The notes beneath the pieces were generated by a model, which saw nothing but the letters and a program-made list of their open reading frames with translations, made no database searches and had not been told where the DNA came from. A stretch of 64,000 nucleotides of DNA from Pseudomonas denitrificans (nom. rej.) (GTDB lineage: Bacteria; Pseudomonadota; Gammaproteobacteria; Pseudomonadales; Pseudomonadaceae). Below are positions 30,078-38,804 of the stretch, piece after piece (positions within the stretch are counted from its first letter, which is position 1; every line of letters begins with the position of its first letter). The stretch covers positions 2,046,001 to 2,110,000 of the forward strand of contig NZ_CP043626.1 in the NCBI RefSeq assembly GCF_008807415.1. Reading direction: 5' to 3'. Made by a program: the position numbers and the translations under genes.

Positions 30078-31934
30078 TCAGAAGTTCACGCCGACGCTGA
30101 CGGACATGTAGTCGCGGTCAGTCAGGGTGTTGTAATCGCCGCCGAAATAGTTGGTGTAACTCAGGCTCGCCGTGTAGGTGTTCTGGTAGTCGGCATCCAG
30201 GCCCAGGCTGATCGCCTTGGCGCCTTCCTCGAAGCTCGGCCCGGTGCCGTTGATGTCCTGTGACCAGGCCATGTTCGGCTTGAAGTTGATGCCGGCGATG
30301 ACGTTCGGGTAATCGAGCACGCCACGCACGCGGTAGCCCCACGAACTGCTGGTGTAGAAGCCCTTGTTGTTGCACTCCTGCTGCGGGTTGCTGGCGCTCT
30401 TGGTGCCGGCAGCAGTGCCCACGCACACCGACTGGTCGAGCAGTTCGCCGGCGCCGAAGGTCGGGCTGCGGCCGAAGCGCAGATCGCCGACCGAGCTGCC
30501 GATGCCACTGATGTGGTCGTAGCCCACCTCGCCCACCAGGGTCAGGCGTTCGGCGCCCAGCACCTGGTCGAAGAACTGCGTGGCGGTGACCTGTACCTGG
30601 GTGAACGGCAGGCGCTTGTAGCCTTCGATGGCTGCGCCCGGCGCATTCACCGCCTGGCCGTCGACGAATACCGGCGACACCGCGGTGGCCACGCCGTTGA
30701 CCAGCCCCACCTGGTTGACCGCCGCGAGGTTCAGGTCGGCGGTATTGATCTGCATCGGCATGTTCGGCCGGTAGCTGACCTCGCCGTTGAGCGCCACGCC
30801 GCCGAGGTTGGTCTGGAAGCTCAGGCCATACAGGCGGATGTCTTCGGGGTAGTCGACGAAGTAGCTCGCACCACGCACGCGGCTGGCGGTGGTCAGCGCG
30901 TTGGAGGCGCCGGCGTAGGTGGTGCGGGTGAAGCTCAGGAAGGGGTTGCGGCTGTGATAGTTCATCACGTACGCACCCACCTCGGTGTCATTGAAGTCCG
31001 GCAGGAACCAGCGCATGGCCAGGCCGAACTGCCCGGAGTCGCCCGGCTCGTGGTCGTCGGTGCGCGGGATGTAGGCGTTGGCGCGGTTGCCGGCGACATC
31101 CAGGATGGTGCCGGCGTTGGCGCGCGGGTCGTTGGGCGCGAAGTCCGGGCCGGCGATCACCAGGCGGTCGTCGCAGCCCTTGGCCACGGCGTCCACGGAG
31201 AAGAAGGTGCCGCAGTTCTCGGTGATCGTCTTGTCCCACTTGATCTGGTAGAAGGCCTCGGCGGTGACGTTCTCGGAGAGGCCCTGGGAGAAGTACAGCA
31301 GCTGGATCGGCACCAGCGCTTCCTTCACCTCGGCGCCGGGGCGGCGCAGCGCCGAGACGTCCACCGGGTTGATGGAGTTGATCGAGTTGGGAATGAAGGT
31401 GCTCTCGCCCCAGCTCACCACCTGCTTGCCGAAGCGCACGTTGCCCGGCCGGTCGCCCAGCTGGTAGTTGTGGTAGACGAAGGCGTCGAGGAGTTCGCCG
31501 CCCGAGGCCTGGGCCGACTGGTCGCGGCCATGGTCGTCGATGTTGTAGTAGCGCAGGTCCTCGTCCTTGAGCTTGAAGTCGTACCAGTACTTGCCGCGCA
31601 GGAAAGCACCGGAGTCGCCGTACTTGAGTTCGAGGTCGTGGGTGCCCTTGAAGATCTTCGAGAATACGTCGCCCTTGCTGAAATTCAGCCGGCCATCGTC
31701 GGCGGTGCGTGAGGCGGCCTTGCCCTTGGCGCCGACCACGTTGTAGTTGGAGACGAAATTCGGGTCGGGATTGTTCAGCGCCCAACTCATGCCCAGGGAC
31801 AGCGACGAGTCGAACTGGCCTTCGATTTCCCCGATATTGAAGTTCACGGCGTGTGCGCAGGGTGCGCTCGCCAGGGCGATGGCCAGCGCCAGCGCCTGCG
31901 GTCGAAAGTGTCCGCGCATTGTTATTGTTGGCAT
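30078..31934 (-). CDS. DUF1302 outer-membrane beta-barrel protein
   Basis: A 618-residue DUF1302 protein with a signal peptide (ALALAIALASAPCAHA, mature start near VNFNIGEIEGQF) and alternating beta-strands ending in an aromatic residue (YMSVSVGVNF), as in outer-membrane barrels. FGKQVVSWGESTFIPNSINS is a typical family segment. The start at 31934 has GGAG at good spacing. It forms an operon with the DUF1329 gene. The likely role is passage of a bulky hydrophobic substrate across the outer membrane for the nearby acyl-CoA pathway. Confidence 0.9.
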   Translation of the reverse strand: MPTITMRGHFRPQALALAIALASAPCAHAVNFNIGEIEGQFDSSLSLGMSWALNNPDPNFVSNYNVVGAKGKAASRTADDGRLNFSKGDVFSKIFKGTHDLELKYGDSGAFLRGKYWYDFKLKDEDLRYYNIDDHGRDQSAQASGGELLDAFVYHNYQLGDRPGNVRFGKQVVSWGESTFIPNSINSINPVDVSALRRPGAEVKEALVPIQLLYFSQGLSENVTAEAFYQIKWDKTITENCGTFFSVDAVAKGCDDRLVIAGPDFAPNDPRANAGTILDVAGNRANAYIPRTDDHEPGDSGQFGLAMRWFLPDFNDTEVGAYVMNYHSRNPFLSFTRTTYAGASNALTTASRVRGASYFVDYPEDIRLYGLSFQTNLGGVALNGEVSYRPNMPMQINTADLNLAAVNQVGLVNGVATAVSPVFVDGQAVNAPGAAIEGYKRLPFTQVQVTATQFFDQVLGAERLTLVGEVGYDHISGIGSSVGDLRFGRSPTFGAGELLDQSVCVGTAAGTKSASNPQQECNNKGFYTSSSWGYRVRGVLDYPNVIAGINFKPNMAWSQDINGTGPSFEEGAKAISLGLDADYQNTYTASLSYTNYFGGDYNTLTDRDYMSVSVGVNF

Positions 31935-32276
31935 GCGGTACTCCAGGTGGTCCAGGTGTTGGAGTGCGCATGCTGGCAGTGCGCAAGGCCCGCCAAAACC
32001 GCCCGATCAGGTGATTTTCATCCTCACCCGTGCAGGTGATCCCGGCTTTTTTCCGCGCTACCCGGCAGCGTTCCCGCGAGCCTTTCCCCTGGGGCGGGCC
32101 GACCCCGCGATACCCCCCGTAACACCCCTGGACATCGCCCGCTCACGACCATCCGGCGAACCACCCCAACGGGTGATTTGCACCCCACCCCTTGCCGCGT
32201 TCAATGGCGCCCTGTGCCCGGCCACCTGCGCCAGGGCCTGCAAACCACAACAACAAGCATCACGGAGAACCGTGCT
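31935..32276. promoter_or_regulatory. Divergent promoter region with a repeated GGTGATTT element
   Basis: 342 bases between the DUF1302 and sulfatase genes. It holds two similar 22-23-base elements in the same orientation: 32008-32030 (CAGGTGATTTTCATCCTCAC...) and 32169-32190 (ACGGGTGATTTGCACCCCAC...), plus a shorter GCAGGTGATCCC at 32032-32043. Spacing between the two main copies is about 161 bases. They are candidate binding sites for a regulator of both genes. Confidence 0.5.
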
Positions 32277-33869
32277 ATGACCCGCAAACGCAGCTGGCTG
32301 CCGCGGCTCGCCCTGGCCGTCGGCCTGCTGGCAGGAGCCGGCGCCCAGGCGGCCGACAAACCGAACATCCTGGTGATCTTCGGCGACGACATCGGCCAGA
32401 CCAACATCAGTGCCTATTCCCAGGGCGTGGTCGGCTACCGCACGCCGAACATCGACCGTATCGCCAAGGAAGGCATGCTGTTCACCGACTACTACGCGGA
32501 GAACAGCTGCACCGCCGGGCGCTCGACCTTCATCACCGGCCAGGCCTCACTGCGCACCGGGCTGACCAAGGTCGGCGTGCCGGGCTCGCCGGTCGGCCTG
32601 CAGGACCGTGACATCACCCTGGCCCAGGCGCTCAAGGGCCAGGGCTACGCCACCGGCCAGTTCGGCAAGAACCACCTGGGCGACCGCGACGAATACCTGC
32701 CGACAAAGCATGGTTTCGACGAGTTCTTCGGCAATCTCTACCACCTCAACGCCGAGGAAGAGCCCGAGCGTCCGTACTGGCCCAAGGACCCGAGCAACCC
32801 CTTCGTCCAGCACTTCTCCCCGCGCGGGGTGATCCACTCCTACGCTGACGGCAAGATCGAGGACACCGGCGCGCTGACCAAGAAGCGCATGGAGACCATC
32901 GACGACGAGACCACCCAGGCGGCAATCAACTTCATCGACAAGCAGGCCAAGGCCGACAAGCCGTTCTTCGTCTGGATGAACACCACGCGCATGCACCTCT
33001 ATACCCACGTGCGCGATTCGATGAAGGGCCAGAGCGGCATGCCCGGCAACGAGTACGCCGACGGCATGCTCGAGCACGACGGCGACGTCGGCAAACTGCT
33101 CAAGACCCTGGATGACCTGAAGCTCACCGAAAACACCATCGTCATCTACACCACCGACAACGGGCCGAACCGCTTCACCTGGCCGGACGCCGCCACCTCG
33201 CCGTTCCGCAACGAGAAGAACTCCAACTACGAGGGCGCCTTCCGCGTGCCGGCGATGGTCCGCTGGCCGGGGCACATCGAGGCGGGACAGGTCTCCAACG
33301 GGATGTTCTCCGGGCTGGACTGGTTCCCCACCCTGCTCTCCGCAGTCGGCGTGCCCGACGCCAAGGACAAACTGCTCAAGGGCTGGGCGCCGGTTGCCGG
33401 CGGCACCAGCTACAAGGTCCACCTGGACGGCTTCGACCAGCTCGCCTTCCTGACCGGCAAGAGCCCGAAGAGCGCGCGCAGCGAGTTCTATTACTTCAAC
33501 GACGACGGCCAACTGGTGGCCATGCGCTTCGGCGACTGGAAGGCGGTGTTCTGCGAACAGCGCAAGCCTGGTGGCTTCGAGGTGTGGAGCGAGCCCTTCG
33601 TCTGCCTGCGGATTCCCAAGCTGTTCAACCTGCGCATGGACCCGTACGAGACCGCCGACATCGTCTCCGACCAGTACAGCGACTGGCTGGTGAAGAACGC
33701 CTACCTGCTGGGCATCGCCACCATGAAATCCGCGCAGTTCCTGCAGACCTTCGTCGACTGGCCGCCGAGCCAGCGCCCGGCCAGCTTCACCATCGACCAG
33801 GTGCAGCAGGCCGTGTACCAGAAGATCGCCGAGAAGGCCAGGCAGCAACAGGCCGCCGCCAAGCCCTGA
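32277..33869 (+). CDS. Secreted type I sulfatase
   Basis: A 530-residue alkaline-phosphatase-superfamily sulfatase. A signal peptide (LALAVGLLAGAGAQA) precedes PNILVIFGDDIG, whose Asp37-Asp38 bind calcium. The active-site motif is ENSCTAGRSTF, with Cys78 as the residue converted to formylglycine (C-x-A-x-R). The Asp-Asn pair in IYTTDNGPNR completes the metal site. ATG 32277 is preferred over an upstream Met because it starts a proper signal peptide. It hydrolyses a sulfate ester in the periplasm. It is divergent from the DUF1302 gene and upstream of the MoxR/Bat operon. The physiological sulfate ester is unknown. Confidence 0.9.
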   Translation: MTRKRSWLPRLALAVGLLAGAGAQAADKPNILVIFGDDIGQTNISAYSQGVVGYRTPNIDRIAKEGMLFTDYYAENSCTAGRSTFITGQASLRTGLTKVGVPGSPVGLQDRDITLAQALKGQGYATGQFGKNHLGDRDEYLPTKHGFDEFFGNLYHLNAEEEPERPYWPKDPSNPFVQHFSPRGVIHSYADGKIEDTGALTKKRMETIDDETTQAAINFIDKQAKADKPFFVWMNTTRMHLYTHVRDSMKGQSGMPGNEYADGMLEHDGDVGKLLKTLDDLKLTENTIVIYTTDNGPNRFTWPDAATSPFRNEKNSNYEGAFRVPAMVRWPGHIEAGQVSNGMFSGLDWFPTLLSAVGVPDAKDKLLKGWAPVAGGTSYKVHLDGFDQLAFLTGKSPKSARSEFYYFNDDGQLVAMRFGDWKAVFCEQRKPGGFEVWSEPFVCLRIPKLFNLRMDPYETADIVSDQYSDWLVKNAYLLGIATMKSAQFLQTFVDWPPSQRPASFTIDQVQQAVYQKIAEKARQQQAAAKP

Positions 33870-33874
33870 GCCAC

Positions 33875-33906
33875 CACCACACCCCTCCGTTACGAGGGGT
33901 GTGGTG
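33875..33906 (+). terminator. Strong hairpin after the sulfatase gene
   Basis: A 13-base perfect stem (33875-33887 with 33894-33906) and 6-base loop starting 6 bases after the sulfatase stop. It has no T tract. It may partly insulate the sulfatase transcript from the following MoxR operon. Confidence 0.65.
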
Positions 33907-33955
33907 CTTCACGGCGCACTGTACAACCCCAGGCGTGACCGCACGGAGCCCCCTC

Positions 33956-34930
33956 TTGGACATTCGCACTCCGCTCCTGGACCTGGAGCGCAACCTCTGC
34001 CGCGTCGTGCTGGGCCAGGAAACGGTGATCCGACAACTGCTCATCGCCCTGCTCGCCGACGGCCACCTGCTGCTGGAAAGCCTCCCGGGACTGGCCAAGA
34101 CCCGCACGGTCAAGGCCCTGGCGCAACACCTGCACGGCAGGATGAGCCGCATCCAGTTCACCCCCGACCTGCTGCCCTCGGATATCACCGGCGCGGAAAC
34201 CCTCCACGCCCACGGCGGGCATGCCGAAATCCAGTTCCAGCCGGGCCCGCTGTTCGGCAACCTGATCCTCGCCGACGAAATCAACCGCGCGCCGGCCAAG
34301 GTCCAGGCGGCGCTGCTCGAAGCCATGGAAGAACGCCAGATCACCTGCGCCGGCCGCAGCTACCCGCTGCCCGAGCTGTACCTGGTGCTCGCTACGCAGA
34401 ACCCCATCGAACAGGAAGGCACCTACCCGCTGCCCGAAGCACAGCTGGACCGCTTCCTGATGAAACTCAAGCTCGACTACCCGGCGCCCGAGCACGAGGA
34501 AACCATGCTGCGCCTGCTGCGTGCCGAAGGTTGCGGCGGTGCTCGTGCCCGCGAAGCCGTGGAGCCGCTGGACGCGGAGATTCTATTGGCGGCACGGGAG
34601 CAGGTCGCCGCCATCGAAGTGGCGCCGAGCATCGACCGTTACCTGGTGGACCTGATGCGCGCCAGTCGCCGCCCCGCCGATTACGACGCGCAACTGGCGC
34701 GCTGGATCGAGGTTGGCTGCAGCTCGCGCGGCGCCATCAGCCTGGACCGCGCCGGACGCGCCCACGCCTGGCTGGAAGGCCGCGACCACGTCCTGCCCGA
34801 CGATATCCACGCGGTGCTGCTGCCCGTCCTGCGCCATCGCCTGTTGCTCAGCTACGAGGCGGTGGCCGAGGGCATCGATACCGACGCCGTGCTCTGCCGG
34901 CTGCGCGACCATGTCGCCATTCCCGCCTGA
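33956..34930 (+). CDS. MoxR-family AAA+ ATPase
   Basis: A 324-residue MoxR ATPase, a chaperone-like AAA+ protein acting on VWA proteins and metal-enzyme maturation. Walker A is LPGLAKT (Lys48), Walker B LILADEINRAP, with sensor segment LATQNPIEQEGTYPLPEAQ. There is no ATG in a suitable place; TTG at 33956 is chosen because it follows GGAG by 9 bases and starts the protein MDIRTPLLDLERNL where the family normally begins. An upstream GTG (VTARSPL) is less well placed. Its end overlaps the DUF58 gene by 20 bases, opening a six-gene operon. Confidence 0.87.
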   Translation: MDIRTPLLDLERNLCRVVLGQETVIRQLLIALLADGHLLLESLPGLAKTRTVKALAQHLHGRMSRIQFTPDLLPSDITGAETLHAHGGHAEIQFQPGPLFGNLILADEINRAPAKVQAALLEAMEERQITCAGRSYPLPELYLVLATQNPIEQEGTYPLPEAQLDRFLMKLKLDYPAPEHEETMLRLLRAEGCGGARAREAVEPLDAEILLAAREQVAAIEVAPSIDRYLVDLMRASRRPADYDAQLARWIEVGCSSRGAISLDRAGRAHAWLEGRDHVLPDDIHAVLLPVLRHRLLLSYEAVAEGIDTDAVLCRLRDHVAIPA

Positions 34931-35861
34931 GCGCCGCGCCGACGGCCGGGCCTACGCCGACCTCGGCCGCCTGCTGGCACTGGAAATGCCCGCGCGGCGC
35001 CTGGGTGCACGCATTACCCGCCTTGCCGCCGCCAGCCTGATCGGCCAGCACGCTTCGACCCTGCGCGGGCGCGGGCTGGACTTCCAGGAGTTGCGCCATT
35101 ACCGACCCGGCGACGACCTGCGGCGTCTCGACAGCCGCGCCAGCCTGCGCCACGGCACGCCGCTGGTACGCAGCTTCAGCGAGGAGCGCGAGCGCCCCGC
35201 GCTGATCTGGGTCGACCAGCGCATGGACATGTTCTTCGGCTCGCGGCGCTACCTGAAATCCACCCTGGCCGTGGAACTGGGCGCGCTGCTGGCCTGGAGC
35301 GCGCTGCACGGCGGCGACCGGGTCGGCGGGCTGGTGTTCGGTGACCGCCATGAAGAGCGCCTGCGCCCCACCCGCAACCCGGCCGGCATTCGCGCCTTCT
35401 GCGCGGCGATGCTGCGGCACAACCATGCACTGTCTGCCGATAGCGCCCCGGCGAACGGCGCGCGGCTGAACCCGTTGCTGGAAACGCTGCTCAGTGGCCC
35501 GGAGCGTGGCGGGCAGCTGTATCTGATCAGCGACTTCTCGGGCTGCGATGAGCACACCCGTGACCTGCTGCAGCAACTGCGTCGGCGCCACCGGATTCTC
35601 GCTTTGCAGGTACAGGACCCGCTCGCCCTTCAGCTGCACGGCGACACGCCGCTGAGCCTAAGCGATGGCATTGACTGGCTGGACCTCGACCTGCGCCGCA
35701 GGACTGTGCGCCATCCCATGCAGGACTACCTCCGCGGTCGCCTGGACAGCGTGGCGGAACACCTGCGCCTGGCCCAGGTGCCGCTGCTGCGCCTGAGCAC
35801 CGCCGAAGCGCCGCTGGACCAGTTGCGCCGCGAACTGCTGCGCCCCGGAGTCCTGGCATGA
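34911..35861 (+). CDS. DUF58 protein
   Basis: A 316-residue DUF58 protein, the usual partner of MoxR. The hallmark segment LDFQELRHYRPGDDLRRLD is present, followed by SFSEERERPALIWVDQRMDM, where a VWA-like fold starts. ATG 34911 lies inside the end of the MoxR gene, giving MSPFPPERRADGRAY; the overlap of 20 bases suggests translational coupling. No transmembrane segment is seen, so it is probably cytoplasmic. The gene end overlaps the DUF4381 start by 4 bases. Confidence 0.88.
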   Translation: MSPFPPERRADGRAYADLGRLLALEMPARRLGARITRLAAASLIGQHASTLRGRGLDFQELRHYRPGDDLRRLDSRASLRHGTPLVRSFSEERERPALIWVDQRMDMFFGSRRYLKSTLAVELGALLAWSALHGGDRVGGLVFGDRHEERLRPTRNPAGIRAFCAAMLRHNHALSADSAPANGARLNPLLETLLSGPERGGQLYLISDFSGCDEHTRDLLQQLRRRHRILALQVQDPLALQLHGDTPLSLSDGIDWLDLDLRRRTVRHPMQDYLRGRLDSVAEHLRLAQVPLLRLSTAEAPLDQLRRELLRPGVLA

Positions 35862-36352
35862 GCAGCGTGGCCCCGGACCTGCGGCAATTGCAGGAGTTGC
35901 CGCTGCCGCCGCTGCCTTCCTACTGGCCGCCGGCCTGGGGTTGGTGGGTGCTGCTGATGGTCCTGATCGTCGTGGCGGCATTGCTCGGCCTGCGGCGTTA
36001 CCGACGTTGGCGCGGCCAGCAGTACCGGCGTGAAGCCCTGGCACAACTCGATCTCCTGGCGCTGCAAGCTGCGGAACAGCGGCGCGAGCTGGCCTCGCTG
36101 CTCAAGCGCTGCGCGCTGTCGATCCTCGAACTGCGCAATCGCCACGCGGAAATCACCACGCTGAACGGCCCGGCCTGGCAGGCCTTCCTGCAACGGCACT
36201 GCCCGTGGCCGCTGGCTTCCGATCTCGCGGAACGCCTGGCGCAGCTCGCCTACGCCCCTTCTGCGCAACTGCAGCGCTGGCCGCAAGCGGACTGGGACGC
36301 CCTCTTCGCCCAGGTGCGCCTCTGGCTGGAGGCTCACCGTGTGGCAGCTTGA
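35858..36352 (+). CDS. DUF4381 membrane protein
   Basis: A 164-residue protein with one transmembrane helix near residues 27-47 (WGWWVLLMVLIVVAALLGL) and a cytoplasmic domain with YRREALAQLDLLAL and TLNGPAWQAFLQRH, matching DUF4381. Such proteins occur only in MoxR/VWA operons and probably anchor the complex at the inner membrane. The start overlaps the DUF58 stop by 4 bases; the end overlaps the next gene by 14 bases. Confidence 0.85.
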   Translation: MSSVAPDLRQLQELPLPPLPSYWPPAWGWWVLLMVLIVVAALLGLRRYRRWRGQQYRREALAQLDLLALQAAEQRRELASLLKRCALSILELRNRHAEITTLNGPAWQAFLQRHCPWPLASDLAERLAQLAYAPSAQLQRWPQADWDALFAQVRLWLEAHRVAA

Positions 36353-37313
36353 TTACCCCTGGGTGCTGGCCCTGTGGCCGCTGGGTCTGCTGGCGATCTG
36401 GCTGCTGCCCGAGCAGCGCGTGGCGCGCACAGCATTGCGCGTGCCGTTCTTCTGCGAACTGCGCCGCGTGCATCACGCACCCTTGGGCAAGGCTGCCGCA
36501 CGCTGGCAGGGCTGGCTGAACCAGTTCAACTGGTGCCTGTTGCTGCTCGCCCTCGCCCGCCCCGCCTTTTATGAACCGCCGCAGATGCTGGTCGAGCCGG
36601 CGCGCGACCTGGTGCTGGCCATCGACCTGTCGCAATCCATGGCCACCCGCGACTATCGCGACCCCCAGGGCCGCCAGCTGGACCGGCTCACGGCAGTGAA
36701 ACAGGTGCTGCACGACTTCATTGCCCGGCGCAGCGGCGACCGTCTCGCCCTGGTGGTGTTCGGCAGCGGCGCCTACGTGCAGGCCCCGCTGACTCTCGAT
36801 CACAAGACCCTGTTGCGCCTGCTGGACGACAGCGCCATCGGCATGGCCGGACCGAATACCGCTATCGGCGATGCCATCGGCCTGAGCCTGCGCGTGCTGG
36901 CCGGGCCGGCGCTGCGTGCACAGCAGATCGTGCTGCTCACCGACGGCAGCGACAACGCCAGTGCCGTTCCTCCGGAGCGCGCGGTGGAACTGGCGGTGCA
37001 GCGCGGCGTAGTGCTACAGGCCATCGCCATCGGCGACAGTCGCGGGCAGGGTGCGGAGAAAGTCGACAGCGAGCGCCTGCAAGTCCTGGCCGAGACCACT
37101 GGCGGACGCTTCTTCCGTGCCGAAGACAGCCGGGCGCTGGCCGACGTCTACGCCGAACTGGACCGCAGCGCTCCGCACCCACAGCCACGGCTGGGCCCCC
37201 GCCCGCGCCATGAAGGCTTCTACTGGCCGCTGGGCCTGGCCCTGCTGCTGACCTGCTGCGGCCATCTGCTGGCCGCCGGCGCCGTGCGCCTGCCCAGCCT
37301 GCGGAGAGCCTGA
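36339..37313 (+). CDS. VWA-domain membrane protein, BatA type
   Basis: A 324-residue protein with an N-terminal hydrophobic segment (PWVLALWPLGLLAIWLLP), a VWA domain with intact metal site (LAIDLSQSMATRDY, DxSxS at about 95-99; LLTDGSDNASA later), and a C-terminal membrane helix (GLALLLTCCGHLLAAGA). It starts with GTG at 36339, inside the DUF4381 gene; no ATG is nearer. It corresponds to BatA of aerotolerance-type operons and should present its VWA domain to protein ligands at the membrane. Confidence 0.88.
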   Translation: MWQLDYPWVLALWPLGLLAIWLLPEQRVARTALRVPFFCELRRVHHAPLGKAAARWQGWLNQFNWCLLLLALARPAFYEPPQMLVEPARDLVLAIDLSQSMATRDYRDPQGRQLDRLTAVKQVLHDFIARRSGDRLALVVFGSGAYVQAPLTLDHKTLLRLLDDSAIGMAGPNTAIGDAIGLSLRVLAGPALRAQQIVLLTDGSDNASAVPPERAVELAVQRGVVLQAIAIGDSRGQGAEKVDSERLQVLAETTGGRFFRAEDSRALADVYAELDRSAPHPQPRLGPRPRHEGFYWPLGLALLLTCCGHLLAAGAVRLPSLRRA

Positions 37314-38804
37314 ATGCCATTCCATCGACCGCTCTGGCTGCTGCTGATCGTCGTGGCGCTCCTGCTGCTGCAGCTCTGGCGCCGTCGTCAGGACCTCGGT
37401 CGACGGTTGGCAGAACGCATCGCACCGCACCTGCTGCAACATCTGTTGCTCGATCAGCCGGGCGCAGGCCGGCTCGCCCCGGCGCACCTGCTGACGCTGT
37501 TCCTCTGCCTCGGCGCAGTGGCAGTTGCCGGCCCCATCTGGCCGGGGCACACAGCTGACCTGGCCGATGATCGCGGCCTGCTGATCCTCGCCGTCGAACT
37601 GTCGTCCAGCATGGATGCACCGGACCTGCGCCCCACCCGCCTCGAAGCCGCCAAGCGCAAGCTGCGCGATCTGCTCAGGGATCGCCAGGGCGAGCCCACC
37701 GCGCTGATCGCCTATGCCGGCAGCGCACACCTGGTGTTGCCGCCCACCGACGACCCCGGCCTGCTGGAAAGCTACGTCCAGGCGCTGTCCACCTCCCTGA
37801 TCGAAACACCCGGCAGCGACCTCCGTGGCGTCCAGCGGCTGGCCGCGAACCTTTCGGAGGAAGCCGGCACGCCCGCCAGCCTGGTGCTGTTCGCCGACAA
37901 TGCGGACCCGCGCGAACTCAACGACCTGCAACGCCACGCCAGCGATGCGCTGCAATGGCTGCTGGTGGATTGCAGCGCGGCGCCCTCAGGCCGCTCCGTC
38001 TCCCTGACCGAACTGGCCAGCGCCCTGGATGCCGGCCTGCGCGCACTGAGCCCGGACGACAGCGACGTGCGCTGGATCGGCCAGCAAGCCGTGCGACACT
38101 TCCAGGCCCGCCAGGAAGCTGCGCAAGGTTCGCGGGAGGTCGGCTACTGGCTGTGCTGGGCGCTGCTCCCGGTGGTGCTGCTCAGCCTGCGCCGTGGCTG
38201 TAGGGTCCACTGGCTGGGGGCTGCGCTGCTGGCCCTGGGTGCTGCCCTGCCAAGCCCGCCCGCCATGGCCGCCAGTTGGCTGGACGCCTTCGCCAGTCCG
38301 GACCAGCAAGGCCGCTGGGCCCTCCAGCATGGACGCCCGGCACTGGCCGCCGAGCGCTTCGACGATCCCTACTGGAAGGCACTGGCAACCTATCAGGCAG
38401 CGGACTACGCCGGCGCCCTCGCGCTGTTCTCCCGTCTCGACACGGCCGAGGCGCAGTTCTACGCAGGCAATTGCCAAGCCCGACAATACCGCCTCACCGA
38501 GGCCATCAAAGCCTATCGCCGGGCCCTGGCCTTGAAGGCCGACTTCCCCGAAGCCCGCGCCAACCTTGCGCTGGTGGAAGCGCTGGAAAAGGACCGCGAA
38601 GACGCCGCGCAAAACGCACCCAAGCAACGCGGCGACGATGAAGTCATCGACGACTCGGCGGACAAGGGCCGCAGCATTGCCCAGGCCTCGGGCCAACGAC
38701 CGGCCGACGAGCACTGGCTGGACAGCCTGCAGACCTCTCCCGCCGCCTTCCTGCGCAACAAGTTCCGCGCGCAGGGCAGCCACATCGGGGAGGACAGGCC
38801 TTGA
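37314..38804 (+). CDS. VWA-TPR membrane protein, BatB/BatC type fusion
   Basis: A 496-residue protein combining a BatB-like VWA domain (about 85-280) with a C-terminal TPR-like region (about 345-425, including LDTAEAQFYAGNCQARQ and YRRALALKADFPEARANLA). In the metal site the first residue is Glu instead of Asp (LAVELSSSMDAP), and the later TDG motif is replaced by FADNADPRE, so metal binding is doubtful. Hydrophobic segments occur at the N-terminus (LLLIVVALLLLQLW) and around 280-320. It follows the BatA-type gene directly with no gap and overlaps the BatD-type gene by 4 bases. Confidence 0.87.
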   Translation: MPFHRPLWLLLIVVALLLLQLWRRRQDLGRRLAERIAPHLLQHLLLDQPGAGRLAPAHLLTLFLCLGAVAVAGPIWPGHTADLADDRGLLILAVELSSSMDAPDLRPTRLEAAKRKLRDLLRDRQGEPTALIAYAGSAHLVLPPTDDPGLLESYVQALSTSLIETPGSDLRGVQRLAANLSEEAGTPASLVLFADNADPRELNDLQRHASDALQWLLVDCSAAPSGRSVSLTELASALDAGLRALSPDDSDVRWIGQQAVRHFQARQEAAQGSREVGYWLCWALLPVVLLSLRRGCRVHWLGAALLALGAALPSPPAMAASWLDAFASPDQQGRWALQHGRPALAAERFDDPYWKALATYQAADYAGALALFSRLDTAEAQFYAGNCQARQYRLTEAIKAYRRALALKADFPEARANLALVEALEKDREDAAQNAPKQRGDDEVIDDSADKGRSIAQASGQRPADEHWLDSLQTSPAAFLRNKFRAQGSHIGEDRP

